DNA of 64,000 nucleotides from WTGU01 sp965242855 (GTDB lineage: Bacteria > Pseudomonadota > Alphaproteobacteria > UBA828): contig OZ251509.1 of assembly GCA_965242855.1 (NCBI GenBank), forward strand, positions 3,500,171 through 3,564,170, read 5' to 3'. The notes beneath the pieces are model-generated. The model ran no database searches. It had not been told where the DNA came from and saw only the letters and a program-made list of their open reading frames with translations. The position numbers and the translations under genes are program-made. This document shows, one piece after another, positions 16,953 through 25,331 of this stretch (positions are counted from its first letter, which is position 1; each line of letters opens with the position of its first letter).

Positions 16953-18112
16953 CCGTCTCGCGGCTGCGCGACATCCCGGGCATCGGCGTCGACCGGATGG
17001 GCGCCGCGGCGGACGCCGCCGGCGACGGCGCGATGCTGCGTCTGGAGAATCTCGACACCGACATCCCGCCGCCGCGGGCCGCCATCGACGCCACCCTCGC
17101 CGCGGCGCCCCGCGACGAGGCCAACAGCTACCTGCCCTTCCTCGGCACGGAGGCCCTGCGGCGGGCGGTGGCGGGCCGGCTGCTGGCGGACACCGGCATC
17201 GCCTACGACTGGCGCGCCGAATGCGTGATCACGGCGGGCGGGCTCTCGGGCATCCTGAACGCGCTGCTCGCCATGCTGGAGCCGGGCGACGAGGTCGTCA
17301 TAAGCGATCCGGCCTATGCCGGCCTGCTCAACCGCATCCGCCTCGCCGGCGGCGTGCCGCGCCTCGTGCCGCTGCGCGTGGCGGGCGGCGGCTGGCGGCT
17401 CGACCTGGAGGCGCTGGCCGCCGCCGCGGGCGCAAGGACGAAGGTGGTGCTCACCATGAGCCCCTCCATGCCGTCCGGCATCGTCCATTCGGCGGAGGAA
17501 TGGGAGGCCATCGCCGGCGTCGTGCGGCGGACCGGCGCCTGGCTCCTCCACGACGCGGCCATGGATCGCATCCTGTATGCGCCGGCGCCCGTCCGCCATC
17601 CGGCCCGCCTGCCGGAACTCGCCGGCAGAACCGTGACCGTCGGCAGCGTCTCCAAGGAATACCGGATGATCGGCTGGCGCGTCGGCTGGGTCGTCGGGCC
17701 GCGGGAGATCATGAAGGACATCGGGCTGGTGGGCCTGACCAACGTGGTCTGCCAGGTGGGCATCGGAATGCCGGGCGCCGCGGCGGCGCTCACGACGAAG
17801 GAGGACGGCGTGGCCCGGGCGGTGGCCGAATGGCGGGCGCGGCGCGACGTCCTCCTCGCGGAACTGTCGGACCTGCCGGCGCACCGGCCGGACGGCGGCT
17901 GGTCGCTCCTGCTCGATACGTCGGCGCTCGGGATGGCGCCGGACGACGCGGCGCGGCGCCTGTTCGAGAAGGGCCGGGTCGCCGCGACGCCCATGACCGG
18001 CTGGGGCGCCGCGGCGCGGGCCGGCCGCTATCTGCGGCTGGTCTTCTCCAACGAACCCCCGCCGCGCCTCGCCGGCCTCCGCGAACGCATCCGCGCCGCC
18101 TGGTCCCTCTGA
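16949..18112 (+). CDS. PLP-dependent aminotransferase, fold type I (class I/II)
   Basis: This 387-residue protein starts best at TTG 16949, overlapping the VOC stop; the first ATG (about 16997) would cut a conserved-looking N-terminus. It has NSYLPFLGTEALRRAV (substrate-side N-terminal block), EPGDEVVISDPAYAGL, LTMSPSMPSG (in place of NPxNPTG), LHDAAMDRILY, and the PLP lysine in VGSVSKEYRMIGWRVGW. Enzymes of this fold transfer amino groups between amino and keto acids. The NPxNPTG motif is changed to SPSMPSG, unusual for aspartate-type aminotransferases, so the substrate may be atypical. It lies between a VOC protein and a fold-type-IV aminotransferase. Confidence 0.85.
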   Translation: MTVSRLRDIPGIGVDRMGAAADAAGDGAMLRLENLDTDIPPPRAAIDATLAAAPRDEANSYLPFLGTEALRRAVAGRLLADTGIAYDWRAECVITAGGLSGILNALLAMLEPGDEVVISDPAYAGLLNRIRLAGGVPRLVPLRVAGGGWRLDLEALAAAAGARTKVVLTMSPSMPSGIVHSAEEWEAIAGVVRRTGAWLLHDAAMDRILYAPAPVRHPARLPELAGRTVTVGSVSKEYRMIGWRVGWVVGPREIMKDIGLVGLTNVVCQVGIGMPGAAAALTTKEDGVARAVAEWRARRDVLLAELSDLPAHRPDGGWSLLLDTSALGMAPDDAARRLFEKGRVAATPMTGWGAAARAGRYLRLVFSNEPPPRLAGLRERIRAAWSL

Positions 18113-18207
18113 CCCCGCGCATCCGGCGCGGGCGGGCGCTTGACCGGCCCGTCCCGCGTCGCTACCGTCGGCGGAAGGTCCCCCATGGCCCCGGACGGGA
18201 GGGTCGC

Positions 18208-19107
18208 ATGGCGAGCGGTTGCGCCCATGTCGGCGGCGAATTCGTCGATTTCGAAGACGCGAAGATGTCGATCTTCGACACCGGATTCCTGCACAGCGAC
18301 GTCGTCTACGACGTCACCACCGCCTGGAAGGGCTACGTCTTCAAGCTCGACGAGCATCTGGAGCGCTTCGCCGCTTCCTGCGCGGGCTTCCATCTCACGA
18401 ACCCCTATGCGAAGGACGAGACCGCCCGGTTGCTTGCGGAGTGCACCCGGCGCGCGGGGCTGGAGGAGGGCGGCTACATCCACATGCACGTCACCCGGGG
18501 CCGGTATCCGGAAGGGTCGCGGGACCCGCGTCTCTGCGAGAACCAGTTCGTCTGTTACGTCGCCCCTTACGTCTGGCTGTGGGGCGCGGAGAAATCGAAG
18601 GCCGGCGTCAACCTGCACCTGTCGAGCGTCGAGCGCATCTCCAGCAGGGCCGTCGACGCGCGGTACAAGAACTTCCACTGGGCCGACCTGATCCAGGCGC
18701 AGTACCAAGCCTACGAGGCGGGGCGCGACGACGCGGTCCTGTGCGGCCCCGACGGGATGCTCTCCGAGGGGCCGGGCTTCAACATCTGGGTGGTGAAGGA
18801 CGGCGTGTGCGCGACTCCCGACGCGAACTGCCTGCTGGGCATGTCGCGCCGCTCGGCGATCGAGCTCTGCGAAATGGAGGGGATTCCCTGCGAGCCTCGC
18901 CCGGTCCATCCCGACGAGCTGCGGGAGGCCGACGAAGCGTTCGCCACGTCGTCCGCCGGCGGCATCATGCCGGTCACGGCGGTGGACGACAGGCCGCTCG
19001 GCAACGGCGCTCCCGGCATCCTGACGACCCGGCTCGCCAGCGGCTACTGGCGCCGCCGCGAGGCGGGCTGGTGCGGCACCCGGATCGCCGACCTCCTCGC
19101 CGCCTGA
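18208..19107 (+). CDS. PLP-dependent aminotransferase, fold type IV (IlvE / D-amino-acid aminotransferase-like)
   Basis: This 299-residue protein has the class IV layout: MSIFDTGFLHSDVVYDV near the N-terminus, FKLDEHLERF, then the PLP lysine in DARYKNFHWADL (about residue 155), and the cofactor-binding C-terminus LSEGPGFNIWVVKDG, ATSSAGGIMPVTAVDD. The canonical branched-chain motif EGxxxNLF reads EGPGFNIW. Known members make or degrade branched-chain or D-amino acids, or act as 4-amino-4-deoxychorismate lyases; aromatic residues (CYVAPYVWLWG) suggest a non-IlvE role. The start ATG at 18208 follows GGGAGGGTC. The neighbouring fold-type-I aminotransferase is unrelated by fold. Confidence 0.85.
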   Translation: MASGCAHVGGEFVDFEDAKMSIFDTGFLHSDVVYDVTTAWKGYVFKLDEHLERFAASCAGFHLTNPYAKDETARLLAECTRRAGLEEGGYIHMHVTRGRYPEGSRDPRLCENQFVCYVAPYVWLWGAEKSKAGVNLHLSSVERISSRAVDARYKNFHWADLIQAQYQAYEAGRDDAVLCGPDGMLSEGPGFNIWVVKDGVCATPDANCLLGMSRRSAIELCEMEGIPCEPRPVHPDELREADEAFATSSAGGIMPVTAVDDRPLGNGAPGILTTRLASGYWRRREAGWCGTRIADLLAA

Positions 19108-19120
19108 GAGCGGTCGCGCC

Positions 19121-20254
19121 CTGAGGGCGGGCGCGCCCCTCGCGGCGCTTCTCGCGGCGGCGCTTCTCGCCCACGCCGCGCCGCCCGCGGCGGCCGAGAC
19201 GCTCGGCGTTTACGAAACGGCGAAGCACCGCGTCCGCCTGGTGAAGGTGGCGGACGGCCTGGAGCACCCCTGGGGCCTCGCCTTCCTGCCGGACGGGCGC
19301 CTGCTCGTGACCGAGCGCCCCGGGCGCCTGCGCCTGGTGACCGAAGGCCGGCTCGACCCGCTGCCGGTCGCCGGCGTGCCCGAGGTGTACGACAGCGGTC
19401 AGGGCGGGCTGCTCGATGTGGCCTTGCACCCCCGCTTCGCCGAGAACGGGCTGGTCTATCTCTCCTACGCGAGCCCGGGGAAGGGCGGAGCGGCGACCGC
19501 GGTGGCCCGCGGCCGGCTGGCGGGCAGCCGCCTGACCGGGCTCGAGGAGATTTACGTGGCCCTGCCCCGCGACGGCGGCGGGCGGCATTTCGGCTCCCGC
19601 CTGCTGTTCGCCGACGGCTATCTCTTCGTCACCGCCGGCGAGCGGGGGGAGCCGGACCGGGCGCAGGCGCTGGACGACCCGGCCGGCGCCATCCTCCGCC
19701 TTTACGACGACGGGCGCGTTCCGGTGGACAACCCGTTCGCCGCGCAGGCCGGCGCGCGCCCTGAAATCTACGCCTACGGCAACCGCAATCCGCAGGGTCT
19801 GGCGCGCGCGGCGGCGACGGGACGCATCTACGCGGTGGAACACGGCCCCAAGGGCGGCGACGAGCTGAACCTGATCGAGGCGGGCGTCAATTACGGCTGG
19901 CCGGTCATCACCCATGGCCGGAGTTACGCCGGCTTCAAGATCGGCGAGGGGAGCCGCAAGGAGGGCATGGCGCAGCCCGTCCATTACTGGGTCCCGTCGA
20001 TCTCGCCCTCGGGCCTCGCCATTTACGACGGCGCCGCCTTCCCGGCGTGGCGGGGGAGCTTCTTCGCCGGCGCGCTCTCCGCCGAATTGCTGGTCCGCCT
20101 CGAGATCGAAGGCGGCAAGGCGGTGGCGGAGGAACGCCTGTTCGCGGACCTGGAGGAGCGCATCCGCGACGTCCGCCAGGGGCCGGACGGCCTGCTCTAC
20201 CTGCTCACCGATCACCCGGAAGGCGCGATCCTGCGCCTCGAGCCCGCCCCTTGA
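19121..20254 (+). CDS. PQQ-dependent aldose sugar dehydrogenase (YliI-like), periplasmic
   Basis: The beta-propeller part is clear: HPWGLAFLPDGRLLVTERPG, GQGGLLDVALHPRF, GGGRHFGSRLLF, YGNRNPQGLA and EHGPKGGDELNLIEAGVNYG, all typical of soluble aldose sugar dehydrogenases that use PQQ in the periplasm. The first ATG/GTG/TTG in frame is GTG 19241, which leaves no signal peptide. In the same frame upstream, from CTG 19121, the sequence reads LRAGAPLAALLAAALLAHAA and ends in PPAAA-E, an ideal signal peptide with a cleavage site. I therefore place the start at CTG 19121, 377 residues in all. The alternative is a mis-sequenced base. It oxidises aldoses to lactones, delivering electrons to the respiratory chain. 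The aldonate-type dehydratase gene follows. Confidence 0.8.
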   Translation: MRAGAPLAALLAAALLAHAAPPAAAETLGVYETAKHRVRLVKVADGLEHPWGLAFLPDGRLLVTERPGRLRLVTEGRLDPLPVAGVPEVYDSGQGGLLDVALHPRFAENGLVYLSYASPGKGGAATAVARGRLAGSRLTGLEEIYVALPRDGGGRHFGSRLLFADGYLFVTAGERGEPDRAQALDDPAGAILRLYDDGRVPVDNPFAAQAGARPEIYAYGNRNPQGLARAAATGRIYAVEHGPKGGDELNLIEAGVNYGWPVITHGRSYAGFKIGEGSRKEGMAQPVHYWVPSISPSGLAIYDGAAFPAWRGSFFAGALSAELLVRLEIEGGKAVAEERLFADLEERIRDVRQGPDGLLYLLTDHPEGAILRLEPAP

Positions 20255-20279
20255 GTGCCGTGCGCGCCGGGGGCGCCGG

Positions 20280-21443
20280 ATGAGGATCGCCGCCGTCCGC
20301 CCCCTTTCGATCGGCCAGTTCCTGTTCGTCCGGGTCGAGACCGATGCCGGCATCGTGGGGATCGGCGAGTCCGGGGTCTGGGGGCATCTCGAAGCGTCCC
20401 GCTCCGCCATCGAGACCTACGCGCGGCATCTGGTCGGCGAGGATGCGGGGTGCATCGAGCGCCACTGGAACGTCATGCACCGCTTCAGCCACTTCCAGGG
20501 CGCGGCGATCAACGGAGCGATCGCCGCCATCGACATCGCGCTCTGGGACATCAAGGGGAAGGCCCTGGGCGTGCCCGTCCATTCCCTCCTGGGCGGGCCG
20601 TGCCGCGCGGAAGCGCGCGTCTACGGCCACGCCTACGGCAAGACGATCGCGGAGCTGGTGGCGAATTGCACGGCCCTCAAGGAGGCGGGCTTCAACGCCG
20701 TGGGCCACGTCAACCCGTTCCTCGACGAGGACGAGGACCGGCCGTTCTTCCGGACCCATGTGCGCAACATGACCCGCGCGGTGGAGGCCGTGTGCCGGGT
20801 GCGCGAGGCGCTGGGGGACGACGTCGACCTCCTGCTGGAGCTCCATCGCCGCCTGACCCCGGCCGAGGCGGTGGACTTCATCCCCCGCATCGAGCGCTAC
20901 CTGCCGTTCTGGTGCGAGGATCCGATCCGCCCGGAGAACGTGGACGCCATGGCGCGGGTCGCGCGCCGGGTGCGGGCGCCGATCGCGACGGGCGAGCGCT
21001 ACGCCTCCCTGCACGACTTCGGCGCCCTCTTCGCGCGGGGCGGGGCGCAGTACGCGCGCGTCGACGTGGCGCTCTGCGGCGGCATCACCGGCGCGCGGAA
21101 GGTCGCGGCGCTGGCCGAGGCGCATCACGTCCAGGTGGCGCCGCACAATCCGCTTTCGCCGCTCGGCCTCGCGGCCTGCCTCCACCTGGCTGCCGCCATT
21201 CCCAACTTCGCGATCCAGGAATACACCACCGGCTTCGAGGCGCTGAAGATGGAGAGCAGCCCGCGCCTTCTGGGGTCGGACGTGGTCCATGGCGTGCCGC
21301 CGATGAAGGGCGGCTTCGTCGCGATCCCGCGGGCGCCGGGCCTGGGCGTCGAGATCGTGCCGGACGCGGAGCGGGGCCGCCCGCCGATCCACCGCCCGGT
21401 CGCCATGCGCCGCCACCGCGACGGCTTCATCGTCGACCAATAG
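20280..21443 (+). CDS. Enolase-superfamily acid sugar dehydratase (galactonate dehydratase-like)
   Basis: This 387-residue protein of the mandelate racemase/muconate lactonizing family starts at ATG 20280. It has the N-terminal cap (VETDAGIVGIGESGVWG) and the barrel with ALWDIKGKALGVPVHSLLGG, then metal ligands that can be placed as Glu in LLLELHRR, Glu in FWCEDPI and Glu in ATGERY, with the acid/base His in VAPHNPLSPLGL, as in DgoD-type dehydratases. It would dehydrate an aldonate such as galactonate. This fits the upstream sugar dehydrogenase, which makes lactones or aldonates. A 14-bp tandem duplication spans its stop codon. Exact sugar cannot be deduced. Confidence 0.85.
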   Translation: MRIAAVRPLSIGQFLFVRVETDAGIVGIGESGVWGHLEASRSAIETYARHLVGEDAGCIERHWNVMHRFSHFQGAAINGAIAAIDIALWDIKGKALGVPVHSLLGGPCRAEARVYGHAYGKTIAELVANCTALKEAGFNAVGHVNPFLDEDEDRPFFRTHVRNMTRAVEAVCRVREALGDDVDLLLELHRRLTPAEAVDFIPRIERYLPFWCEDPIRPENVDAMARVARRVRAPIATGERYASLHDFGALFARGGAQYARVDVALCGGITGARKVAALAEAHHVQVAPHNPLSPLGLAACLHLAAAIPNFAIQEYTTGFEALKMESSPRLLGSDVVHGVPPMKGGFVAIPRAPGLGVEIVPDAERGRPPIHRPVAMRRHRDGFIVDQ

Positions 21444-21462
21444 CCCGCGACCAATAGCCCGC
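21435..21462 (+). repeat. 14-bp tandem duplication across the stop codon
   Basis: GACCAATAGCCCGC is present twice head to tail. The first copy carries the TAG stop of the dehydratase gene. The duplication lies in the 34-bp gap to the convergent HAD gene and does not alter either product. Confidence 0.9.
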
Positions 21463-21477
21463 CGGCGCAGCGCGAAA

Positions 21478-23148
21478 TCAGCCGGCGAGCAGGCTTTCGT
21501 AGGCGAGGGGCGCGGCGGGCGGGCGTCGTTCGTAATCGTGGTAGGCCCGGTCCTCGCCCGAGCCACGGCCGTAATAGTGCCACGTCGGGAAGTTGAAATC
21601 CGCCGTTAGCGAGCACGGCAGCATGAGCGCGGCCTGGAGGAAGGACTCCAGGTCGGGGACTCCGTAGATGTTGATTTCGTATCCCAAGCTCTCCAGGCAG
21701 TCGGAAAGCGCGGCGCGGTGGCGGTTGCGCCAGCCGATGGAGAAGCGGCCGATACCCCATTCCCGCAAGGCGCGGAGCAGCCTGCATGCCTCGTCGGGGA
21801 CGGCCGCGGCGAGCGGCCCCAGGAAGTCCGCCGGGCATTGGAGGACGGCGCCCGGGTGGGCCGCGGCGAGGCGTCGGAAGTCGGATTCCCGGAGCGCGCC
21901 GATCTCGCCGTTGAACCACAGCCTGTCGGCGCCGAAGCCGTGGAGGGCCGCCCGCTCCAGCACGCGCTCCACCGTCTCGCCTCCCTCCTTGAGGTCGAGC
22001 TTGAGCGCCTTGCCGTGGCGCGCCGTCTCATGCAGCAGGCGGTCGAGGGGCAGGTGGGGCTCGTCGCGGCACCACGGGCTGCGTTCGAAGGAATCGTGGC
22101 GCGAGACCAGGCGGCCCCGCGGGTCGCGGCGGACGTCGCATTCCCCCCAATGGACGGAGGACGCCAGGAACTGGCGCAGGTTGCCCGCGTCGTTGACGCC
22201 GTGCCAGACCAGCGTGACCCGCTCCCGGACGTCGCGTTCCGAGATCAGGTTGGCGAGCGCGTAGCGCCGTCCGCTCACGGTGCGCGGGGTCCCGGCGACC
22301 TGCGACAGGAAGATCGTGTCGGCATGCAGGAAGAGGATTTCCTCCTCCTCGTCCGCCTCGATCATGCGCGCGATGTTCCCGGGTTCGTTGTCCACGACGG
22401 CGAACACCCGGCAGCCGCGCGCGCGGAAGCGCGCCAGCGCCGCCGCCTTGCCCTCGGCGACCTGCCGTTCCCAGCCGCGGGCGTTCATCTCCAGCAGGCT
22501 CGGGTCGAAGGCGACGCGGTATTCCCGCCCCAGCGCGTTGAGCGAGCGGAGGGTGTCTTCCCGCAGCGGCTCGGGGCGCCCGGTGTTGAGCCCCACATGG
22601 GCACGGGGTTGCAGCATGAACCAGCGGATGACCTCCATGACGCCGCGATAGGGACGGTGCGACGCCAGGATCGACTCCGGAGCCCAGCGCCGCTCCAGGT
22701 ACCAGGCGTGGATGGCGCGGCGCTCGGCCTCCGGCAATTTCAGGTCGGCGAGGAAGCGGTCCACATGGTTCTCGTGGACGCGGATGTCGTCCGCGTTCAG
22801 GCCGGTGAAGTGGTCGGTGCCGTGTGCACCGTCGTAGCCGATCAGCACGTGCCGGATCATGTGCCGCATGTCCAGGATCGTCCCGTCGATGTCGAACACG
22901 ATCGTCAGCGCGTCTTCGGGATGGCGGCGGCGCGCCGCGCGAAACCGGTCGGCGAGCGCGCGCATCCAGTCGATGCCGGCGTCGGGCGCCGCGCGCTCCC
23001 GCTCCCAAATGTCGCGTTCCATCTCGGCCTCGCGCTTCCAAAGGACATCCTCGCGCTTCGCAGGGTGGGCGGGGAGCGCGACGGGCGCGTTTCGATCCGA
23101 TGATGGTTTCGTGACGCCCGCGCGTGCCGGGAAAGCGAAGGTGGCCAT
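21478..23148 (-). CDS. HAD-like phosphatase domain fused to a menorin/FAM151-like (GDPD-like) domain
   Basis: The protein has about 556 residues from ATG 23148, or 514 from ATG 23022; both have purine-rich upstream stretches. Its N-terminal half is a HAD hydrolase: VFDIDGTILD (motif I), GLNTGRPEP (motif II), a lysine in EGKAAAL, and FAVVDNEPGN (motif IV). The C-terminal half starts near VTLVWHGVNDAGN and continues with GECDVRR, VSRHDSF, KALKLDLKEGG and GYEINIYG, the spacing of the FAM151/menorin (DUF2181) family, which resembles glycerophosphodiester phosphodiesterase barrels (H, E.D, HD ligands). The fusion of a phosphatase with a phosphodiesterase-like barrel suggests stepwise release of phosphate from a phosphodiester; that is inference. 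It is convergent with the dehydratase gene. Confidence 0.7.
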   Translation of the reverse strand: MATFAFPARAGVTKPSSDRNAPVALPAHPAKREDVLWKREAEMERDIWERERAAPDAGIDWMRALADRFRAARRRHPEDALTIVFDIDGTILDMRHMIRHVLIGYDGAHGTDHFTGLNADDIRVHENHVDRFLADLKLPEAERRAIHAWYLERRWAPESILASHRPYRGVMEVIRWFMLQPRAHVGLNTGRPEPLREDTLRSLNALGREYRVAFDPSLLEMNARGWERQVAEGKAAALARFRARGCRVFAVVDNEPGNIARMIEADEEEEILFLHADTIFLSQVAGTPRTVSGRRYALANLISERDVRERVTLVWHGVNDAGNLRQFLASSVHWGECDVRRDPRGRLVSRHDSFERSPWCRDEPHLPLDRLLHETARHGKALKLDLKEGGETVERVLERAALHGFGADRLWFNGEIGALRESDFRRLAAAHPGAVLQCPADFLGPLAAAVPDEACRLLRALREWGIGRFSIGWRNRHRAALSDCLESLGYEINIYGVPDLESFLQAALMLPCSLTADFNFPTWHYYGRGSGEDRAYHDYERRPPAAPLAYESLLAG

Positions 23149-23349
23149 TCCGCTCGTATGCGGCGCGATGCCGGCGCTCGGGCTTGCGACGGCGGGGGCG
23201 GCGTCCCGCAGAGCGCGCAACGGCCCGGAAACCACGGGCACGTGGTGAGCGCCAGCAGGCGACCGGCATGATGTCCATGCCGGCGCCATCTGCGACGACT
23301 GCAACCGAGGCGCGCTCCGCGCACCTGAAAACGAGGGCGGCGGGCGCCC

Positions 23350-23685
23350 CTACGGCAGCAGCTTGGTCAAGGCGACCGCCGCGCCGGCAACAGCGACCAT
23401 GGCGAGCGTCATGCGCCGCTCGGAGGCGGCGAGCCCGGTTGCGATCTTCGCTTCGAGGCGCTCGATATCGGCCTTGGTGGCCGCCCCTTCCATGATCGTG
23501 TCGCGCACGGCCTCGGCCGCCACACCCAGACGTCCGTGCCGGCGGAAGGCAGCCACCCCTTCCATGATCGCGTCGCGCACGGCCTCGGCGTGCGCCTCGG
23601 CCTGGGCCTCGTCGATTCCGGCTTCCTTGAGCCGGCGCGCATAGGCCAGCGTGTCGAAGCCGGTTGCGGTCGTGGTCGTGACCAT
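23350..23685 (-). CDS. DUF1640-like coiled-coil protein with C-terminal membrane anchor
   Basis: This 111-residue protein starts MVTTTTATGFDTLAYARRLK, typical of bacterial DUF1640 proteins (relatives of the mitochondrial CCDC90/MCUR1 group). Charged helical segments follow, with a duplicated EAVRDxIMEG block and ATKADIERLEAKIA. The C-terminus is a hydrophobic span (LAMVAVAGAAVALTKLLP). It is probably an inner-membrane protein with a cytoplasmic coiled coil; function in bacteria is unknown. A shorter relative with the same VALxKLLP end lies at 61547. No operon partner: the dipeptidase homologue ends 10 bp upstream in the same direction, so they may be co-transcribed. Confidence 0.75.
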   Translation of the reverse strand: MVTTTTATGFDTLAYARRLKEAGIDEAQAEAHAEAVRDAIMEGVAAFRRHGRLGVAAEAVRDTIMEGAATKADIERLEAKIATGLAASERRMTLAMVAVAGAAVALTKLLP

Positions 23686-23694
23686 GCGCCGAGG

Positions 23695-24723
23695 CTATGC
23701 CGGCGCGCCGCCGCCCGCAAGCCCGGCGCGCCTTACGTTATGCGCGCCCCCTTCGTGCCAGACCTCGGCCAGGAGGCGGAGCCAGTTTTCGCCCATCACC
23801 TTGCGGATGCGCGCGCCCGACCAGCCGGCCCGGTTCATGGCGGCGGTGAGGTTCGGGAATTCGCCGATCGTGCGCAGCCCTTGCGGATTCGTGATCGCGC
23901 CGAATTCGGTGAGCTTGCGCGCATGGCCCTTGTCGCGCGTGATCCACTCGAAGAAATCCGCGCCGTGCCCCTGGGTGAAGTCGGTGCCGATCGCGACCGC
24001 GTCCTCGCCGACGAGGCGGACGACGTAATCGATCGCCGCCACGTAGTCGTCCACCGTCGAATCGACGCCGCGCGGGAGGAACGGCGGAAACATCGTGACT
24101 CCGACGACGCCGCCCCGGTCGGCGACGGCGCGCAGCTGCGCGTCGGTCTTGTTGCGCGGGTGTGCCTTCAGGCCCGCCGGCAGGCAATGGGTGCAGGCCA
24201 CCGGCTTCGTCGATGCCCGGATCGCCTCCTCCGAGGTCCGCGCGCCCACGTGGCTCAGGTCGATCAACATGCCGACCCGATTCATCTCGGCCACCAGCTC
24301 GCGGCCGAAATCGCTGAGCCCCGAATCGCGGCTTTCGTAGCAGCCGGCGCCCGCGAGGTTCTGGGTGTTGTAGGCGAGTTGCGCGATGCCCACGCCCGCG
24401 TCCTTGAAGATCTCGACCGCGCCCAGCCGGTCCTCGAAGGCGGAGGTGTTCTGGAAGCCCAGGACGATCGCCGTGCGGCCTTCCTCCTTCGCCGCGCGGA
24501 TGTCGGCCGTGCCGCGCGCCTTGACGATCAGGTCGCCGTGGGCGCGGAACCAGGCGTTCCAGCGCGCGACGTTGTCCATGGTCCCGGCGAACCCCTCCCA
24601 GACGCAGCAGGTGCAGTTCGCCGCCGTCACCCCGCCGCGGCGCATGTCGGCGAAGACCTCCGGCGCCCAGTTGGCGACGATCAGGCCGTCGAAGACGATC
24701 AGCTCCTCGTGCGCGACGCTCAT
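23695..24723 (-). CDS. Membrane dipeptidase (M19) homologue lacking several metal ligands
   Basis: This 342-residue protein has the M19 fold markers LAYNTQN, GLSDFGRELV, GMLIDLSHVG (His) and PVACTHC (His), plus IGTDFTQG at the end. The first metal motif, normally GHNDLP, reads FDGLIVANW, so the HxD pair is absent, and the bridging glutamate (usually GFEN or equivalent) reads GFQN. Three of five zinc ligands are therefore missing. Either this subfamily uses another mechanism or it is not a dipeptidase. Cysteines in NCTCCVWEGF sit near the N-terminal strand and might replace the ligands. It is not exported: no signal peptide. Divergent from a VOC gene 131 bp away. Confidence 0.75.
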   Translation of the reverse strand: MSVAHEELIVFDGLIVANWAPEVFADMRRGGVTAANCTCCVWEGFAGTMDNVARWNAWFRAHGDLIVKARGTADIRAAKEEGRTAIVLGFQNTSAFEDRLGAVEIFKDAGVGIAQLAYNTQNLAGAGCYESRDSGLSDFGRELVAEMNRVGMLIDLSHVGARTSEEAIRASTKPVACTHCLPAGLKAHPRNKTDAQLRAVADRGGVVGVTMFPPFLPRGVDSTVDDYVAAIDYVVRLVGEDAVAIGTDFTQGHGADFFEWITRDKGHARKLTEFGAITNPQGLRTIGEFPNLTAAMNRAGWSGARIRKVMGENWLRLLAEVWHEGGAHNVRRAGLAGGGAPA

Positions 24724-24854
24724 GGTCGTTCTCCTTCGTTCGCGGTTGCGCGGCGGCCGGCCGCCGCGGGCCGCCCGTTGCGCGGGATGGCGTTGTCTGC
24801 GCGAGCGAAGCCGCTAATATGCGATCACGCTCGGCTTGCGCGAGGGAGGATGTC

Positions 24855-25316
24855 ATGCCGTTGCTCGACCTGCACCATGTGGCCATCAAGTCGAAGAACC
24901 TGGAGGAGACGGTGGCGTTCTACACCGACGTCCTCGGCATGGAACGGGTCGAACGCCCCGACTTCCCGTTCCCCGGCGCCTGGCTCCAGATGGGCGAGAC
25001 CATGTTCCACATCTACGGGGGCGACGCCGCCAAGACCCACAACGGCAACTACAAGTACAGCCAGCGCGTCTCGCCGGTGGATCACATCGCGTTGCGCGCC
25101 GAGGGCTTCGACGAGATGAAAAAGACCCTGGTCAGGAAGCGCTGCGAGTGGCGCCAGATGGACGTCCCGGATTTCAAGCTGTGGCAGTTGTTCGTGCTGG
25201 ACCCGAGCGGGGTGATCATCGAGCTGAACTTCGACGCGACCAGGGAGCCTGCGGGCAGCAAGGGGCCAACCAAGCGCAAGCGCTACGAGGCCGGCAGGTT
25301 CCTCGCCGCGGCCTGA
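24855..25316 (+). CDS. VOC superfamily protein (glyoxalase-like)
   Basis: This 153-residue protein starts at an ATG preceded by GGGAGGA. The two VOC modules are plain: LDLHHVAIKSKNLEETVAFY (His ligand), ETMFHIYGGD, then VDHIALRAEGFDEM (His) and VLDPSGVIIELNFD (Glu). The basic tail (TKRKRYEAGR) is an extension. It could be a lactoylglutathione-lyase-type enzyme or a dioxygenase; metal ligands are present. Its gene is divergent from the M19 homologue and convergent with the GFA gene, so it stands alone. Confidence 0.85.
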   Translation: MPLLDLHHVAIKSKNLEETVAFYTDVLGMERVERPDFPFPGAWLQMGETMFHIYGGDAAKTHNGNYKYSQRVSPVDHIALRAEGFDEMKKTLVRKRCEWRQMDVPDFKLWQLFVLDPSGVIIELNFDATREPAGSKGPTKRKRYEAGRFLAAA

Positions 25317-25331
25317 GTCGCGCGGCGGCGC

